A DNA stretch of 64,000 bases from positions 41,094-105,093 of the forward strand of contig CAJTTF010000005.1 of assembly GCA_910579165.1 (NCBI GenBank), given 5' to 3'. Positions 51,382 through 61,240 of the stretch are shown piece by piece. The translations under genes were made by a program, and so were the position numbers. The DNA is from an uncultured Atopobiaceae bacterium. Its GTDB lineage: Bacteria; Actinomycetota; Coriobacteriia; Coriobacteriales; Atopobiaceae. The notes under the pieces were generated by a model that saw only the letters and a program-made list of their open reading frames with translations, did no database searches and was not told where the DNA came from. The first letter of the stretch is position 1, and the number at the start of each line of letters is the position of its first letter.

Positions 51382-52926
51382 ATGGCAGCTTCAGAAACCC
51401 CCGCTGCAGAGCAGCCGCTCGAGAAACCAGTAAATAAATATGTTTCTCGCGCATCTTACATGTTTGGTGCTTTTGGGCACGACGTTTTTTACGCTGCAAT
51501 GTCCACGTACCTCATCATGTTCATCACCGCGCACCTTTTCAATGGAGGCGCCGCCGAGCAGGATAACGTAGCCTACATTGGTATCGCTACCCTCATCATT
51601 ATGGTCCTGCGTATCGTAGAGTTGTTCATCGATCCTTTTATCGGAAACATTATTGATCGTACCAAAACGCGGTTTGGCCACTTCCGCCCCTGGATTGTGG
51701 CAGGCGGCTGCGTTGCTTCCTTGGCGCTTCTGGCTCTCTTTTCTACGCTGGGAGACTTAAGCTACACCAACCCCGTTGTCTATCTCGTAATCTTTGCGCT
51801 TCTCTACATCACCATGGACATCTCGTTCTCCTTTAACGACGTGGCCTTCTGGTCCATGCTCCCCGCCCTTTCCCTGGACGGCCGTGAGCGCGAGAAAAAT
51901 GCAACATTTGCGCGCTTTGGCTCGGGTATTGGCCAGAATCTCACGGGTGCTGTCGTTATGCCCATCGTCCTCTTCTTCTCCCTTACCACGAACGACGGCA
52001 ACGGCGATGCAAGAGGTTGGTTTGTATTTGCCGCTATCGTATGCATCGTGAATGCTGTCTCCGCTATTTGCGTTGGTCTTGGTACGCGCGAAGTTGCCGC
52101 GACCATTCGCGAAAACCGCGAAGACACCAAGGGCGTGGCCGGTGTTCTGAAAGTAGTCGTAAAGAACGACCAGCTTCTCTGGATCTTCCTTTCCTACCTC
52201 ATTTACTGCACAGGCTTTCTGCTTGTCAACGCCCTCATGCTTTACTACTTTAAGTACATCCTGGGCAACGATGCAGGGTATTCCATTCTGCTTACCATCA
52301 ACATCTTTGTCAGCCTGGCATCGGTAGCGCTCTTCCCCGTCCTCACGCGCATTATTCCGCGTAAGGCCCTCTTCTTTGTTTGCGTGGGCATCATGATTGC
52401 GGGACTCATCGTTTTGGGAATTCCTGTGGCCGACGTTACGGGTGCTAACGCAGCCCTTGGTCTTGGTCTTGGTCTCACGGGCGGCATCCTCTTCTTCGCC
52501 CCGCAGCCCATGGTCTTCCTCATCGCCCTTATGATCATCACCGACTCCATTGAGTATGGTCAGTGGAAGCTTGGTCACCGCGATGAGTCTGTTGCGCTTT
52601 CCCTCCGTCCTCTCGCCGATAAATTTGGTGGAGCGGTCTCTACCGGTCTTGTGGGCATCATCGCAGTGGCCTGCGGAATGGTTAACGACGCAACTGTCAA
52701 CAACATTCCTGCAGACGACAAGGCCCTCTTCAAGGTTTTGATGCTCCTCATCCCCGGTATCATTCTTGTCCTTGCCATGATTGTCTTTGGGCTCAAGATT
52801 AAACTCACCGAGAAGATGCACGCAGACATCGTCTCAGAGCTTGAAGAGACATGGGGCGAGCACCTTGAAGCTGGTATTGCTCTTAACGAAGAGCCTCCTG
52901 TAAAGGCTACAAAGGATGCTAAATAA
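51382..52926 (+). CDS. GPH family sugar:cation symporter (LacS/MelB-like, no IIA domain)
   Basis: A 514-residue permease with about twelve membrane helices. The family marks are visible: an N-terminal helix with FGHDVFYAAMSTY; then DPFIGNIIDRTKTRFGHFRPWI near residues 90-110, the conserved DPxxGxxxDRTxxxxGxxRPW loop; and DSIEYGQWKLGHRDES near 385-400. The C-terminus is short and hydrophilic, without the PTS IIA-like domain of LacS. Likely substrates are galactosides or related glycosides; the gal operon downstream on the other strand supports galactose-containing sugars. No beta-galactosidase is in the window. Start ATG has AAAGGA six bases before. Confidence 0.87.
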   Translation: MAASETPAAEQPLEKPVNKYVSRASYMFGAFGHDVFYAAMSTYLIMFITAHLFNGGAAEQDNVAYIGIATLIIMVLRIVELFIDPFIGNIIDRTKTRFGHFRPWIVAGGCVASLALLALFSTLGDLSYTNPVVYLVIFALLYITMDISFSFNDVAFWSMLPALSLDGREREKNATFARFGSGIGQNLTGAVVMPIVLFFSLTTNDGNGDARGWFVFAAIVCIVNAVSAICVGLGTREVAATIRENREDTKGVAGVLKVVVKNDQLLWIFLSYLIYCTGFLLVNALMLYYFKYILGNDAGYSILLTINIFVSLASVALFPVLTRIIPRKALFFVCVGIMIAGLIVLGIPVADVTGANAALGLGLGLTGGILFFAPQPMVFLIALMIITDSIEYGQWKLGHRDESVALSLRPLADKFGGAVSTGLVGIIAVACGMVNDATVNNIPADDKALFKVLMLLIPGIILVLAMIVFGLKIKLTEKMHADIVSELEETWGEHLEAGIALNEEPPVKATKDAK

Positions 52927-52968
52927 GCCGGTTGTTTATTAGTCGCCTATTTAGACACATACCGCCAT

Positions 52969-53001
52969 AAAAAAGACCCGGCTGCTGCCGGGTCTTTTTT
53001 A
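52969..53001. terminator. Bidirectional terminator between the GPH symporter and galM
   Basis: AAAAAAGACCCGG, loop, CCGGGTCTTTTTT: a GC-rich 13-base stem with A run on the left and T run on the right, so it can stop transcription from both convergent units. Confidence 0.93.
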
Positions 53002-53154
53002 TGCTCTGGAATGATCCCTTCTGGGTCTTTTTCTTTGTCAGGGAGTTTGTCTTCCTTGCTTTTTTCTCTGGAGTTTCCCTGTGCTAGAAGTATTCACTTC
53101 CTAAGGCGATTTCCTAGGATCGTTCTCTCTTGAATCTTTCCCTTGAAGAATTAT

Positions 53155-54210
53155 TTAAGCGTTTTCAAACAGTTGGAAGGTGATGGTTTCGTGCAGGGGT
53201 TTATCGGGAGTGAGGATTGCCTTTTCGCGCGTCTCTACATCTTCTGCATTGATAGCATTGGGTTCGTGTTCCGCCTCAAGAGCCACCCCGGAATTCTCGC
53301 CGTAGTAAACGCCCTCTTTTCCCGTCATGTCCAAATAATTTCCGGTATAGACGTGGAGGTAGCCCTGCGTGGTGTAAACCTTGAGTGTTAGAGAGCCATT
53401 AGAAAGCATGGCTGCAGTCTCACCATTTTTGGCTTCTTGCGAGAGCACATAAGCGTGATCGTAGCCTTTTGCCCAGGTAAGCTGCTGAGACTCTTTGTGA
53501 ATATCTTCACCAATCTTTTTCTCAGAACGAAAATCAAAAATGGCATCCTCGTCCAGGGATGTGCGCTGGGTAGGCTGCGCCACACCCGTTTCATCGTTCT
53601 TATCGTAAGCATTGGCTGCAATCTTAAGCGTGTGGTCCAGAATAGAGGCTTCTTTGCTGCCCTTAGCACAGTCAGGAAGATCCAAGTTGAAGTACGAATG
53701 ATTGGTTACCTGGAAAGGCGTAGCGGCAGTAGACGTAGCCGCATAGTCTATGAGCAACTTGTTGTCATTAGTCAGGTTGTAGGTGACCACAAAGACCACC
53801 TCGCCGGGAAAGCCTTCCTCTCCATCAGGACTTATATAAGTGAGGTGCAGCCCCTCCGAGTCCACCGCAGGCGTGAAGAGGCGTTGATGAAATCCCACCG
53901 TACCTCCGTGCAGTGTGTTGCCACCGTTATTGAGGGCCAGTTGATAATCCTTGCCCTCAAGCGTGAATGTGCCGTCCTTGATGCGATTAGCAACGCGACC
54001 AATCGTCGCGCCCAGGCATCCATCGTTATTGAGATAACCGTCTAGGTTGTCGTAGCCCAACGCAACATCCTTGCCGTTCAAAGAAAGGGCCTGGATGGTA
54101 GCACCGTACGTAATAATGTTGGCTGCCATGCCGTGGTCGTTTGTAAGTCGAAAGAGCTCTACTGTCTCACCCGACGGCATCGTGCCAAAATCTTGTTTTG
54201 TAACTTCCAT
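53155..54210 (-). CDS. galM: Aldose 1-epimerase (galactose mutarotase)
   Basis: A 351-residue GalM that interconverts alpha- and beta-D-galactose, supplying the alpha form for GalK. Motifs: NRIKDGTFTLEGKDY (substrate Arg), NGGNTLHGG with the catalytic His, TNHSYFNLD near 180, and the late ALEAEHEPNAIN with the catalytic Glu. Last gene of galK-galT-galM, 13 bases after galT. Ribosome site AAAGG precedes the ATG. Confidence 0.94.
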   Translation of the reverse strand: MEVTKQDFGTMPSGETVELFRLTNDHGMAANIITYGATIQALSLNGKDVALGYDNLDGYLNNDGCLGATIGRVANRIKDGTFTLEGKDYQLALNNGGNTLHGGTVGFHQRLFTPAVDSEGLHLTYISPDGEEGFPGEVVFVVTYNLTNDNKLLIDYAATSTAATPFQVTNHSYFNLDLPDCAKGSKEASILDHTLKIAANAYDKNDETGVAQPTQRTSLDEDAIFDFRSEKKIGEDIHKESQQLTWAKGYDHAYVLSQEAKNGETAAMLSNGSLTLKVYTTQGYLHVYTGNYLDMTGKEGVYYGENSGVALEAEHEPNAINAEDVETREKAILTPDKPLHETITFQLFENA

Positions 54211-54223
54211 CTTTCTTACCTTT

Positions 54224-55714
54224 CTAGGCGCCTTGTTTTAGCTGCTCGTTGACCGCATCAATAAAGCGGAAGAACTGGTCGTTTCCCTCAGGCGTGTCCT
54301 TGTAGACACCGGCGTTCTCCAATACGTGCAAGAAAATCTCACCAATTTCGTCACGCGAGAGGTTGCCTGCTTCCACTTCTTCTTTTAACCGCGGCGGCAA
54401 AATGGCAAGCCCCATCACTTCTATCAACCCAATGTTCTCTTTCTTTACATGGTGGTACTCAGGGTGCGGATGAAATACGCCCAGGGGATACTCCTCCGTT
54501 GCAATGTTGCAGCGAAGCACAAGATTCATGACGTAGGTACCGTCCTGGTTGCGCGCGATGGGCGTAATGGTATTGTGTGCCTCATTTTCGCCTGTCTGGG
54601 GATTGACGGAATGAGCAACGATGCCAGCTTCTTCGTCAGAATAAGCGCGCCACGCCGATAAAATCTTCGAAGACAGCTCCGCTACCCGCTCTTTATCGCG
54701 TCCGTGCAACCTGATTGTGGAGAGGGGCCATTTGATAAACTCCGCCTGAATCTCAGGATAGCCTTCAAACGTGAAGACGGCACGTGGATCATCCTTAGCC
54801 TGTGCACGATCCATGGGGAATTCGTAGTTGCCTCCCTGGTAGTGGTCATGCGTCAGAATAGAACCTCCCACTATAGGAAGATCGGCGTTAGAGCCAACAA
54901 AATAGATGGGGAAGCGCGTGACAATCTCAAGCAAACGTCTAAACGCGTTGTGATCAATCTTCATGGGGCGATGCTTGGAGCACAGCAAGATGCAGTGCTC
55001 ATTAAAGTAGCCATATGGACTGTATTGAAAACCCCACTGCTCGCCAAAAAGATCAAGGGGGATAATTCGGAGGTTGTCGCGCGCAGGGTAGTCAAGACGT
55101 CCCGCGTAACCTTCGTTCTCTAGGCAAAGCATGCACTTTGGGTAGGCCACCTTGTCGCTTTTGAGCGCCGCGGCAATTGCTTTGGGGTCCTTCTCGGGTT
55201 TAGAAAGGTTGATGGTAATATCAAGCGGGCCATAGGCTGTGTCCGTCTTCCAAGAAAGATTCTGATTGAGGCGATCTTGCCTCACATAGTTAATGTTCTT
55301 GCAAAACTGATAGAACCAGTCGGTTGCCACCGTGGGGTTTTCCAAGTAATGCTTGTTGAAGGTTGTCGCAATGAGCGAGGGAGGCAACGTGAAAACCTCT
55401 GTAATCTTGGTATCCAACAGATCTGCCGCCACCGAACCTTCTTCAATAATGCCCGCTTGCGCCGCATGGGCAGTCAAGCGGTCGAGAAGCGCCTGGAGTG
55501 TGATGCCAACGGGCAGTGTAGAGGAGCCGTCTTCTGGAAGTGTAATGCGTGCGCGCTCTTCGGGCGTGAGGTCATCAACCTGCGCGACGCCAATAAGATG
55601 TGCCACCTGGTTTTTAGCCCAAATGCAATCTTGCTCATCGATTAAAGATGCGGCAATTGCATGTTGTACCAGAGCAGCAATTGCCTCCTGAACGGTAAGG
55701 TCAGATGAAATCAT
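54224..55714 (-). CDS. galT: Galactose-1-phosphate uridylyltransferase, class II
   Basis: A 496-residue GalT of the Firmicutes-type class (GalT2). It transfers UMP between UDP-glucose and galactose-1-phosphate in the Leloir pathway. Typical segments are SKPEKDPKAIAAALK, YPKCMLCLENEGYAGR near 200 and GGSILTHDHYQGG near 295. Class I (E. coli-type) enzymes are shorter with an HPH active site. It lies between galK (15-base gap) and galM (13-base gap). No galE is in the window. Confidence 0.94.
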   Translation of the reverse strand: MISSDLTVQEAIAALVQHAIAASLIDEQDCIWAKNQVAHLIGVAQVDDLTPEERARITLPEDGSSTLPVGITLQALLDRLTAHAAQAGIIEEGSVAADLLDTKITEVFTLPPSLIATTFNKHYLENPTVATDWFYQFCKNINYVRQDRLNQNLSWKTDTAYGPLDITINLSKPEKDPKAIAAALKSDKVAYPKCMLCLENEGYAGRLDYPARDNLRIIPLDLFGEQWGFQYSPYGYFNEHCILLCSKHRPMKIDHNAFRRLLEIVTRFPIYFVGSNADLPIVGGSILTHDHYQGGNYEFPMDRAQAKDDPRAVFTFEGYPEIQAEFIKWPLSTIRLHGRDKERVAELSSKILSAWRAYSDEEAGIVAHSVNPQTGENEAHNTITPIARNQDGTYVMNLVLRCNIATEEYPLGVFHPHPEYHHVKKENIGLIEVMGLAILPPRLKEEVEAGNLSRDEIGEIFLHVLENAGVYKDTPEGNDQFFRFIDAVNEQLKQGA

Positions 55715-55729
55715 TTATGTAAGGTCCTC

Positions 55730-57025
55730 TTAAATAAAGGTTGCGGTTCCTACGGGGCGAATGGAGAGAATGTGACAGACCTCACCACCGTGGGCTGCGT
55801 CCATTTTCTTCACAAACTCGTCCAGCATGTCGTGAGGAACAAATGCCTGAATGGTCCCAGCAAACCCACCGCCATGCACACGCACAGCACCACGATCACC
55901 TAGAATCATTTGAGCAATGGCGAGGCTGGCTGCTACCTTTTGATCCGTCGGATCATCAAAGGTGGCGATGTTCTGCAAGTATTTAATGGAAGAATCGCCC
56001 GACTCCTGTACCGTCCGCAGGAAACCGTCGACGTCGCCCTGCTCCAGCTCTTCCGCTTCCCTTTGAGCGCGCTCATTGTCGCGCACAAAATGAAGCGCAC
56101 GCAAAAATGCACGGTCGGAATTCTCAACGCGCAGGTCATTGGCATTCTCAAGCAGTTGTCCCTCGGTAATACCGCGCAGTGTTTTTTGACCAAAGAATGC
56201 AGCAATGTGTGCCATCTCTTCAGGGATAGAAGCATAGGCCGAGGAAAGATCTCCGTGACTGGAAAGCGTATCGCAAATCACGAGGTCATAGCCGGCTTTA
56301 TTAAAGTCAATATCAACTTTGCGCACAACGGGGTGTTCCTTGTCTTGGAAGTCAATAGCAACCGCGCTACCCACAGAGCATGCCATCTGATCCATGAGAC
56401 CACAGGGCTTTCCAAAGAATACGTTTTCAACCTTCTGGCCATACTTGGCAATAGCCTCCGGATTCAACTCACCGTTGCAGTAGAGATCGTTATAGATAGA
56501 CCCCAGCAGCGATTCAAATGAAGCGGAGGACGAAAGCCCCGAACCAGACAAAACCGAAGACTTAATATAGGCGTCAAAACCACCCACCTCATAGCCGGCA
56601 TCTTTCAAAATTGAGGCGAAGCCACGCAAAAGCGCCGGGGTAGATTCTTTCTCATCCTCCTGTGGCGTTAAGTCCGAAAGATTGACCTCCAAACGACCGT
56701 AGCCTTCGGAGTATACGCGTACCTTATCCAGATCGTTGGGGCTTGCAGCAGCAATGGACTCAAGATTAATGGAAGCCGCTAGCACACATCCCAGCTGATG
56801 ATCGGTGTGATTGCCGCCAATCTCCGTACGGCCGGCCGCTGTATAAAGCCCCACGGGCCGATCTTTGGCGTCAGGGAATTCGCGCGCTAGACCGTCGAGC
56901 ACACTTTTATAGTCCCCTAGAACTTTTTCCTTGTCCTCATGTGGACCGTAAATTCGTTCAATGGTATCGAGGGTTTCTTGACTGGGACTAATAAGTTCTT
57001 CCTGAACTTTGACAAAAGCATCCAT
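55730..57025 (-). CDS. galK: Galactokinase
   Basis: A 431-residue GHMP kinase phosphorylating alpha-D-galactose. The galactokinase signature GRTEIGGNHTDHQ is near residue 55, the ATP loop SGSGLSSSASFE near 155-165, and the third GHMP motif GGGFAGTIQAFV near 385. Start at the ATG with AAAGGA seven bases before; the frame runs 13 codons further without a better site. First gene of the gal operon. Confidence 0.95.
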   Translation of the reverse strand: MDAFVKVQEELISPSQETLDTIERIYGPHEDKEKVLGDYKSVLDGLAREFPDAKDRPVGLYTAAGRTEIGGNHTDHQLGCVLAASINLESIAAASPNDLDKVRVYSEGYGRLEVNLSDLTPQEDEKESTPALLRGFASILKDAGYEVGGFDAYIKSSVLSGSGLSSSASFESLLGSIYNDLYCNGELNPEAIAKYGQKVENVFFGKPCGLMDQMACSVGSAVAIDFQDKEHPVVRKVDIDFNKAGYDLVICDTLSSHGDLSSAYASIPEEMAHIAAFFGQKTLRGITEGQLLENANDLRVENSDRAFLRALHFVRDNERAQREAEELEQGDVDGFLRTVQESGDSSIKYLQNIATFDDPTDQKVAASLAIAQMILGDRGAVRVHGGGFAGTIQAFVPHDMLDEFVKKMDAAHGGEVCHILSIRPVGTATFI

Positions 57026-57444
57026 GGCATTCCTTTCTTGAGACCTACCTATTGGATTGTGCACTGAGGCGCCTCAACCCTTATTGGGGCATGTCTTGCA
57101 TTTTGGCGATGGAGCGACGTGCGCACAACGTCGGTTTCATGCCTTTCTCATGCCTCTTCCATTATAAACTTCTCTTAGCCTCTACCCACAACAAAAGGCA
57201 TCCATCCAACAAGTGGTATCAAACACTTTACCGAGAAAACCCGTGCCGTGAGCGGGATATATAAATTAATAGATGGCGGTGGGTGTCGTCTGCTAATCCG
57301 CTACACTTGTTGCTGGATATAGATGCCTTGACGCCAGCGTTGCCGTTTGCAAGCGTATGGTCTTCTTGGTTTTATACGTGAGAAAGCAGCTTGCGTCCTC
57401 GCATCTTTACCAACAGTCAAAGCCATAGAGAGTCAGGAGAAGTT
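57026..57444. other. Divergent regulatory region between galK and fucP
   Basis: About 420 bases without a supported gene, holding the promoters of two diverging sugar operons. On the minus strand, TATAAT (57161-57166) lies about 135 bases before galK, with TTGTGG 19 bases upstream. For fucP no strong pair is clear; TTGCAA near 57345 followed by TTTTAT is weak. The leader of fucP is GC-richer. No tRNA or small RNA was recognised. Confidence 0.5.
57161..57191 (-). promoter_or_regulatory. Putative gal operon promoter
   Basis: Minus-strand TATAAT at 57161-57166 with TTGTGG 19 bases upstream (57186-57191). Spacing is long, so confidence is limited. Confidence 0.4.
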
Positions 57445-58746
57445 ATGGCAAAAAATGATGCACTTGGAGAACAGAAACACTCCAAAGCAGGACTTGCAAT
57501 TGCGCTTGTCACGTCCCTCTTTTTTGTATGGGGCTTGGCTATGCAACTTGTAAATGGACTTAACAGTCCTCTTGCAAACTACCTTCAACTAACCGATACC
57601 GAGGCCTCATTCCTGCAGGTTGCCTACTTTGGCGCCTACTTTGTTATGGCAATTCCTGCCTCTCTTGTCGCCAAGCGCTTTGGCTACAAAGGCGGCATCA
57701 TCATGGGTCTCATTCTCTTTGTTTTGGGATCATTTATTACCTATCCTGCAACCAACATTGCAAACTTTTCCCTCTTCTTGGTTGCCATGTTTGTTATCGC
57801 TTCTGGTGCTGCTTCTCTTGAAGCTAACTGCAATCCATACGTTGCAAAACTGGGCGATAAAAAGCACGAGGCAATGCGCTTGAATCTTTCGCAATCTTTC
57901 AACGGCATTGGCTCCATTGTGGGTCCGCTCATTCTTGCCCTTATCGTGGGCGAAACGGTAAAGCCAACCGATGGCATGAGGCTCTTTAGGGTTGCTAAGG
58001 AAGCTTTCCTTGCAAATATGGGCCTTGTCTACATCGTCATTGGGATCATTCTGGCCATTGTTCTTCTCATCTTCATCTTCTTCCGCCTCCCCGAGCCAGC
58101 GGCAGATGTTGAAAATGAGGAAGCGCTCTCAAAAGAAGCGAAGAAAGCTACTGGTTATGGTGCCGTTTTGAAGAAGCCCCATTTTGCCCTTGGTATTTTG
58201 GCCCTCTTCCTCTATGTAGGCATTCAAACGGTGGGCTTTGCTACTATCTCAGGGTTCTCACAAAGCTTCTGGTTTGGCGACAATCTGGCAGCCGGTTCTT
58301 TGGCCCTCATGGTTATGACCATTCTTTTCACCATTGGGCGTTTTGTTTCCGTTCCTATCATGGCGAAGGTCTCCCCTAACAAGCTTCTTGGTATTTATAT
58401 GACCTGTGCGGCCATTTGCTTCTTCGTGGCATTCTGTGGCCTCTTTGGATTGGGACCCGTTGCCGTAGTTGCCTTTATGTTGGGTTTCCTCTTCATGTCC
58501 ATTGGTTATCCCACTATCTTCTCCCTCTCCCTTGTGGGACTTGACGGTGCAGCCGCCAAGACGGGAAGCTCGCTTCTTGTTATGTCCATTGTAGGAGGCG
58601 CCTTTGTTCCTCTGGTGAGCTCCGCCATCACCGATGCTACTGGAAGTCTTGCCTTTGCTGCGCTCCTTTGCGTCCCTTGCATTGCCTACGCCGCTTGGTA
58701 CGGCTTCAAGGGCTCCAAAATTGGCACCGTTTCCAACGAACAATAG
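57445..58746 (+). CDS. fucP: L-fucose:H+ symporter FucP
   Basis: A 433-residue major-facilitator permease with twelve membrane helices. FucP features include FFVWGLAMQLVNGLNSPL near residue 26, the acidic residue in GAASLEANCNPYVAKLG near 125 and NLSQSFNGIGSIVGP near 150. It imports L-fucose with a proton. Start chosen at the ATG with AGGAGA five bases upstream, 18 codons inside the longest frame. It is followed 22 bases on by fucU, and the other fucose genes lie opposite. Confidence 0.92.
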   Translation: MAKNDALGEQKHSKAGLAIALVTSLFFVWGLAMQLVNGLNSPLANYLQLTDTEASFLQVAYFGAYFVMAIPASLVAKRFGYKGGIIMGLILFVLGSFITYPATNIANFSLFLVAMFVIASGAASLEANCNPYVAKLGDKKHEAMRLNLSQSFNGIGSIVGPLILALIVGETVKPTDGMRLFRVAKEAFLANMGLVYIVIGIILAIVLLIFIFFRLPEPAADVENEEALSKEAKKATGYGAVLKKPHFALGILALFLYVGIQTVGFATISGFSQSFWFGDNLAAGSLALMVMTILFTIGRFVSVPIMAKVSPNKLLGIYMTCAAICFFVAFCGLFGLGPVAVVAFMLGFLFMSIGYPTIFSLSLVGLDGAAAKTGSSLLVMSIVGGAFVPLVSSAITDATGSLAFAALLCVPCIAYAAWYGFKGSKIGTVSNEQ

Positions 58747-58768
58747 CGAATGATTGAGGAGATGCACT

Positions 58769-59224
58769 ATGTTAAAAGGAATTAGTCCGCTCATTAGCCC
58801 TGAGTTGCTCTCAGTCCTCGATGCCATGGGCCATGGCGACACCCTTGTCATTGCCGACGGTAATTTCCCGGCTGAGTCCATGGGAGAAAACGGTATTGTT
58901 ATCCGTTGTGATGGCCACGGTGTGCCTGAGCTTCTTGAGGCCATTCTGAAGCTTTTCCCGCTTGATCAATACGTTGACCAACCCGTCCAGCTAATGGAAA
59001 AGGTCCCCGGCGATACCGTTGCAACCCCCATTTGGGATACGTACAAAGAGCTCGTGGCCAAGTATGATGAGCGTGGCGATAAGACTATTGGTTTTCTTGA
59101 TCGCTTTAAGTTCTACGACGAGACCAAAGAGGCCTTCTGCGTTATTGCCACTTCTGAACGCGCTCAGTATGCAAACGTCCTTCTTAAGAAAGGCGTTGTT
59201 TTTGAGAACGAGAGCATCGACTAG
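58769..59224 (+). CDS. fucU: L-fucose mutarotase FucU (RbsD/FucU family)
   Basis: A 151-residue FucU/RbsD protein interconverting the anomers of L-fucose. It opens MLKGISPLISPELLSVLDAMGHGD, the family hallmark with the catalytic His in MGHGD, and ends with ATSERAQYANVLLKKG, which holds the second active-site region. The start ATG has GAGGAGA upstream. The fucP neighbour favours fucose over ribose. A bidirectional terminator follows. Confidence 0.92.
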   Translation: MLKGISPLISPELLSVLDAMGHGDTLVIADGNFPAESMGENGIVIRCDGHGVPELLEAILKLFPLDQYVDQPVQLMEKVPGDTVATPIWDTYKELVAKYDERGDKTIGFLDRFKFYDETKEAFCVIATSERAQYANVLLKKGVVFENESID

Positions 59225-59340
59225 TACTTGCGTTTGATGCTTAGGTTGGTCGTGCTCCTGCCGACAAGTTCTTGAATGGGGTCGCAACCATTGGATCGTT
59301 CTTAAGAGCTTGTGAGCCATTAAGCCTTGGCTTCAACACA

Positions 59341-59374
59341 AAAACGGGATGTCCTTTAGGACATCCCGTTTTTT
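59341..59374. terminator. Bidirectional terminator of the convergent fucose units
   Basis: AAAACGGGATGTCC-TTTA-GGACATCCCGTTTTTT: perfect 10-base GC-rich stem with A and T runs on both sides, between fucU and the leftward aldolase gene. Confidence 0.93.
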
Positions 59375-59454
59375 ATGCGTTCTTGTACGTTCCTTTTTTG
59401 TGTTCTTGCACGTTCTTATGCATTTCACCCGTTTGAGTTAATCTTCAACGCGCT

Positions 59455-60387
59455 TTAGCGCAAAACCTCTTCCAGAAAGGACGAAATGGCTACTTCCTGC
59501 TTGGCGTCAATTTGCTGAGCGGGCTCCTGAATATCAGTTGGAATGTCTAATCCCTGTGCCTTCACAGAGGCCTTGATTGCAGAGATAAACGAATCCGCCA
59601 TGGGATAGATTGCCATCAAACGCGACACCTGCTTGGCATCAGCGACCGCTTGATCCATGTTGCCTGCAAGCCATGCCTGGTTCATGTGGGCAAATAATTC
59701 CGGTACAACATTCGTAAGGCCCGTGAGACAGCCATTGCCCCCTTCAATGCGATTGGTAATGTAGTACTCATCAAAACCAGAAAGCACTGAGAAATGAGGG
59801 TTCACCTCACGCACACAATCAATCATGATGCGCGTGTGCGAGGCCGTATCAACGGTGTCCTTAATGCCCTGTATGGCAGAGATGCTCTTTGCAAGTTCTG
59901 CCACAAGAGGCCCGGTTAAATCTTTTCCTGTAGTGGCGGGGAAGTTATAGAGCACCAAAGGAGCTTCGGCAGCATTGGCGAGGGCATCATAATAGCGAAG
60001 CGTGGCCTTATTGGAAGGAGCAAAGTAGTAAGGAGGAAGTGAGAGTACTGCATCCGCTTTTGCCTCGTTTGCTGCTTTTGTCAGCTGCAATGCTTCTTCA
60101 AGATTTGTTGAGGAAACACCAACGAGAAGCTGCGTACGTCCAGCAATGTGCCTGGCCAATGTCTCAATTGCCTCGATCTTTTGATGAAGCGAGAAGGCAA
60201 AAAACTCACCAATGGAACCAAAGAGCAAAACGCCGTTAATGTCGGCATCAATGAGGTGATCGATGTGGCGTTTCCACGCCGTGTAGTCAATCTCTCCCTG
60301 CTCATTCGTAATGGTAATGGAGGGCGTATACACACCGTCCAAAAGGAAATCTGAAGGGTGTGAGGTTGTCGAAATCGTGTTGGCCAT
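59455..60387 (-). CDS. DapA-family aldolase (probable 2-keto-3-deoxy-L-fuconate aldolase)
   Basis: A 310-residue class I aldolase of the dihydrodipicolinate synthase/N-acetylneuraminate lyase family. The GSxGE motif (FGSIGEFFAFSL, near residue 58), the Tyr in LVLYNFPATTGK (near 138) and the Schiff-base Lys in IQGIKDTVD (near 165) are present. In the fucose locus it should cut 2-keto-3-deoxyfuconate to pyruvate and lactaldehyde, as a DapA homologue does in the C. jejuni locus; true DapA is unlikely by context. Start set at the ATG with AAGGAAG upstream. Confidence 0.85.
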   Translation of the reverse strand: MANTISTTSHPSDFLLDGVYTPSITITNEQGEIDYTAWKRHIDHLIDADINGVLLFGSIGEFFAFSLHQKIEAIETLARHIAGRTQLLVGVSSTNLEEALQLTKAANEAKADAVLSLPPYYFAPSNKATLRYYDALANAAEAPLVLYNFPATTGKDLTGPLVAELAKSISAIQGIKDTVDTASHTRIMIDCVREVNPHFSVLSGFDEYYITNRIEGGNGCLTGLTNVVPELFAHMNQAWLAGNMDQAVADAKQVSRLMAIYPMADSFISAIKASVKAQGLDIPTDIQEPAQQIDAKQEVAISSFLEEVLR

Positions 60388-60408
60388 TGCGAGCTTCCTT
60401 CTTATCAA

Positions 60409-61233
60409 TTAAGCGTCAAGCAAGTAGGCGCGTTGCACATTGCGCGACCAAAAATTCTCGTCTTCTCCAAAGACCTCCAGGCACTGCTTTACGTGCTCTT
60501 TCATGCATCCATAAAGACGCACGACAGGCCAATTAGACGCAAAGATGAGGCGTGAGGGGTCAAACGTTTCCTTCGTAAAGCTCAAGACTTCCGTTGCCCA
60601 GGCCGCATCTCCCGTTGGAAAGCCCGAAACTTTCAGGTACACGTTGGGCAGCTCGGCAAATTCTTGCATCACGTTAAGATACGCATCATCAAGCTTCTCA
60701 ACGTTGCCAAGGTGATTTAGAACTATCGTGAGATCCGGAACTTGCTTTGCGCAAGCGAGGAAGTCCGGGAGCTCTTGCACACGATTGCACGAATCAAACA
60801 CAAAGCCGTGTTCAGCCATGTAATGGAGGCCCTCAATAAAGGAGGGCTCCAAGCAACGTCCAGCGGGGTTCTGAGGAATGTGCAAGGGCTCGCGCACGCC
60901 CTTGGCAAACAGCGGCGCCCTCATTTGGGGGGCGACGCGACTACGCATTGCGCACGCGAGGAATTTAGGATTGGCTTTCCAGACATCGTAGATGATCTCA
61001 TCTTCTCGCAGCGGATCATCGCCATCTACTTCCACATAGACACCGCCGAGAAAATCAATGCGTGTGTTGCACTCTTCCTCGATGAGTCTGCTCACCTTAT
61101 CCCACTGTGCAAGGTAATCCTCAAACGTGTAGGTTTTGGTAATGGTGCCATCAGTGGTGGCGAGCCAGGGTAGGTTCTGCTTCTCCAGTTCCCAAATGTG
61201 GAAATGTGCGTCTATAACCTTTAGTGAAGCCAT
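60409..61233 (-). CDS. Amidohydrolase-family lactonase (probable L-fuconolactonase)
   Basis: A 274-residue amidohydrolase-2 protein. The first metal motif is IDAHFHIWELEKQNLPWL near residue 7, the wording typical of sugar lactonases of COG3618; others are DSCNRVQELPDF, VLNHLGN near 190 and IFASNWPVV near 240. It should open the lactone formed by the dehydrogenase to L-fuconate. The 41 codons upstream in the same frame lie in the SDR gene and have no ribosome site; the chosen ATG has TAGGAG eight bases before it. It begins seven bases after the SDR gene. Confidence 0.85.
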   Translation of the reverse strand: MASLKVIDAHFHIWELEKQNLPWLATTDGTITKTYTFEDYLAQWDKVSRLIEEECNTRIDFLGGVYVEVDGDDPLREDEIIYDVWKANPKFLACAMRSRVAPQMRAPLFAKGVREPLHIPQNPAGRCLEPSFIEGLHYMAEHGFVFDSCNRVQELPDFLACAKQVPDLTIVLNHLGNVEKLDDAYLNVMQEFAELPNVYLKVSGFPTGDAAWATEVLSFTKETFDPSRLIFASNWPVVRLYGCMKEHVKQCLEVFGEDENFWSRNVQRAYLLDA

Positions 61234-61240
61234 GTCGCTC

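Noticed and set aside
51757..52821. 354-codon minus-strand open frame
   Set aside because: It lies wholly antisense to the GPH symporter, is rich in His/Asp/Glu/Lys as expected from the complement of a membrane-protein gene, and has no ribosome site or family features.
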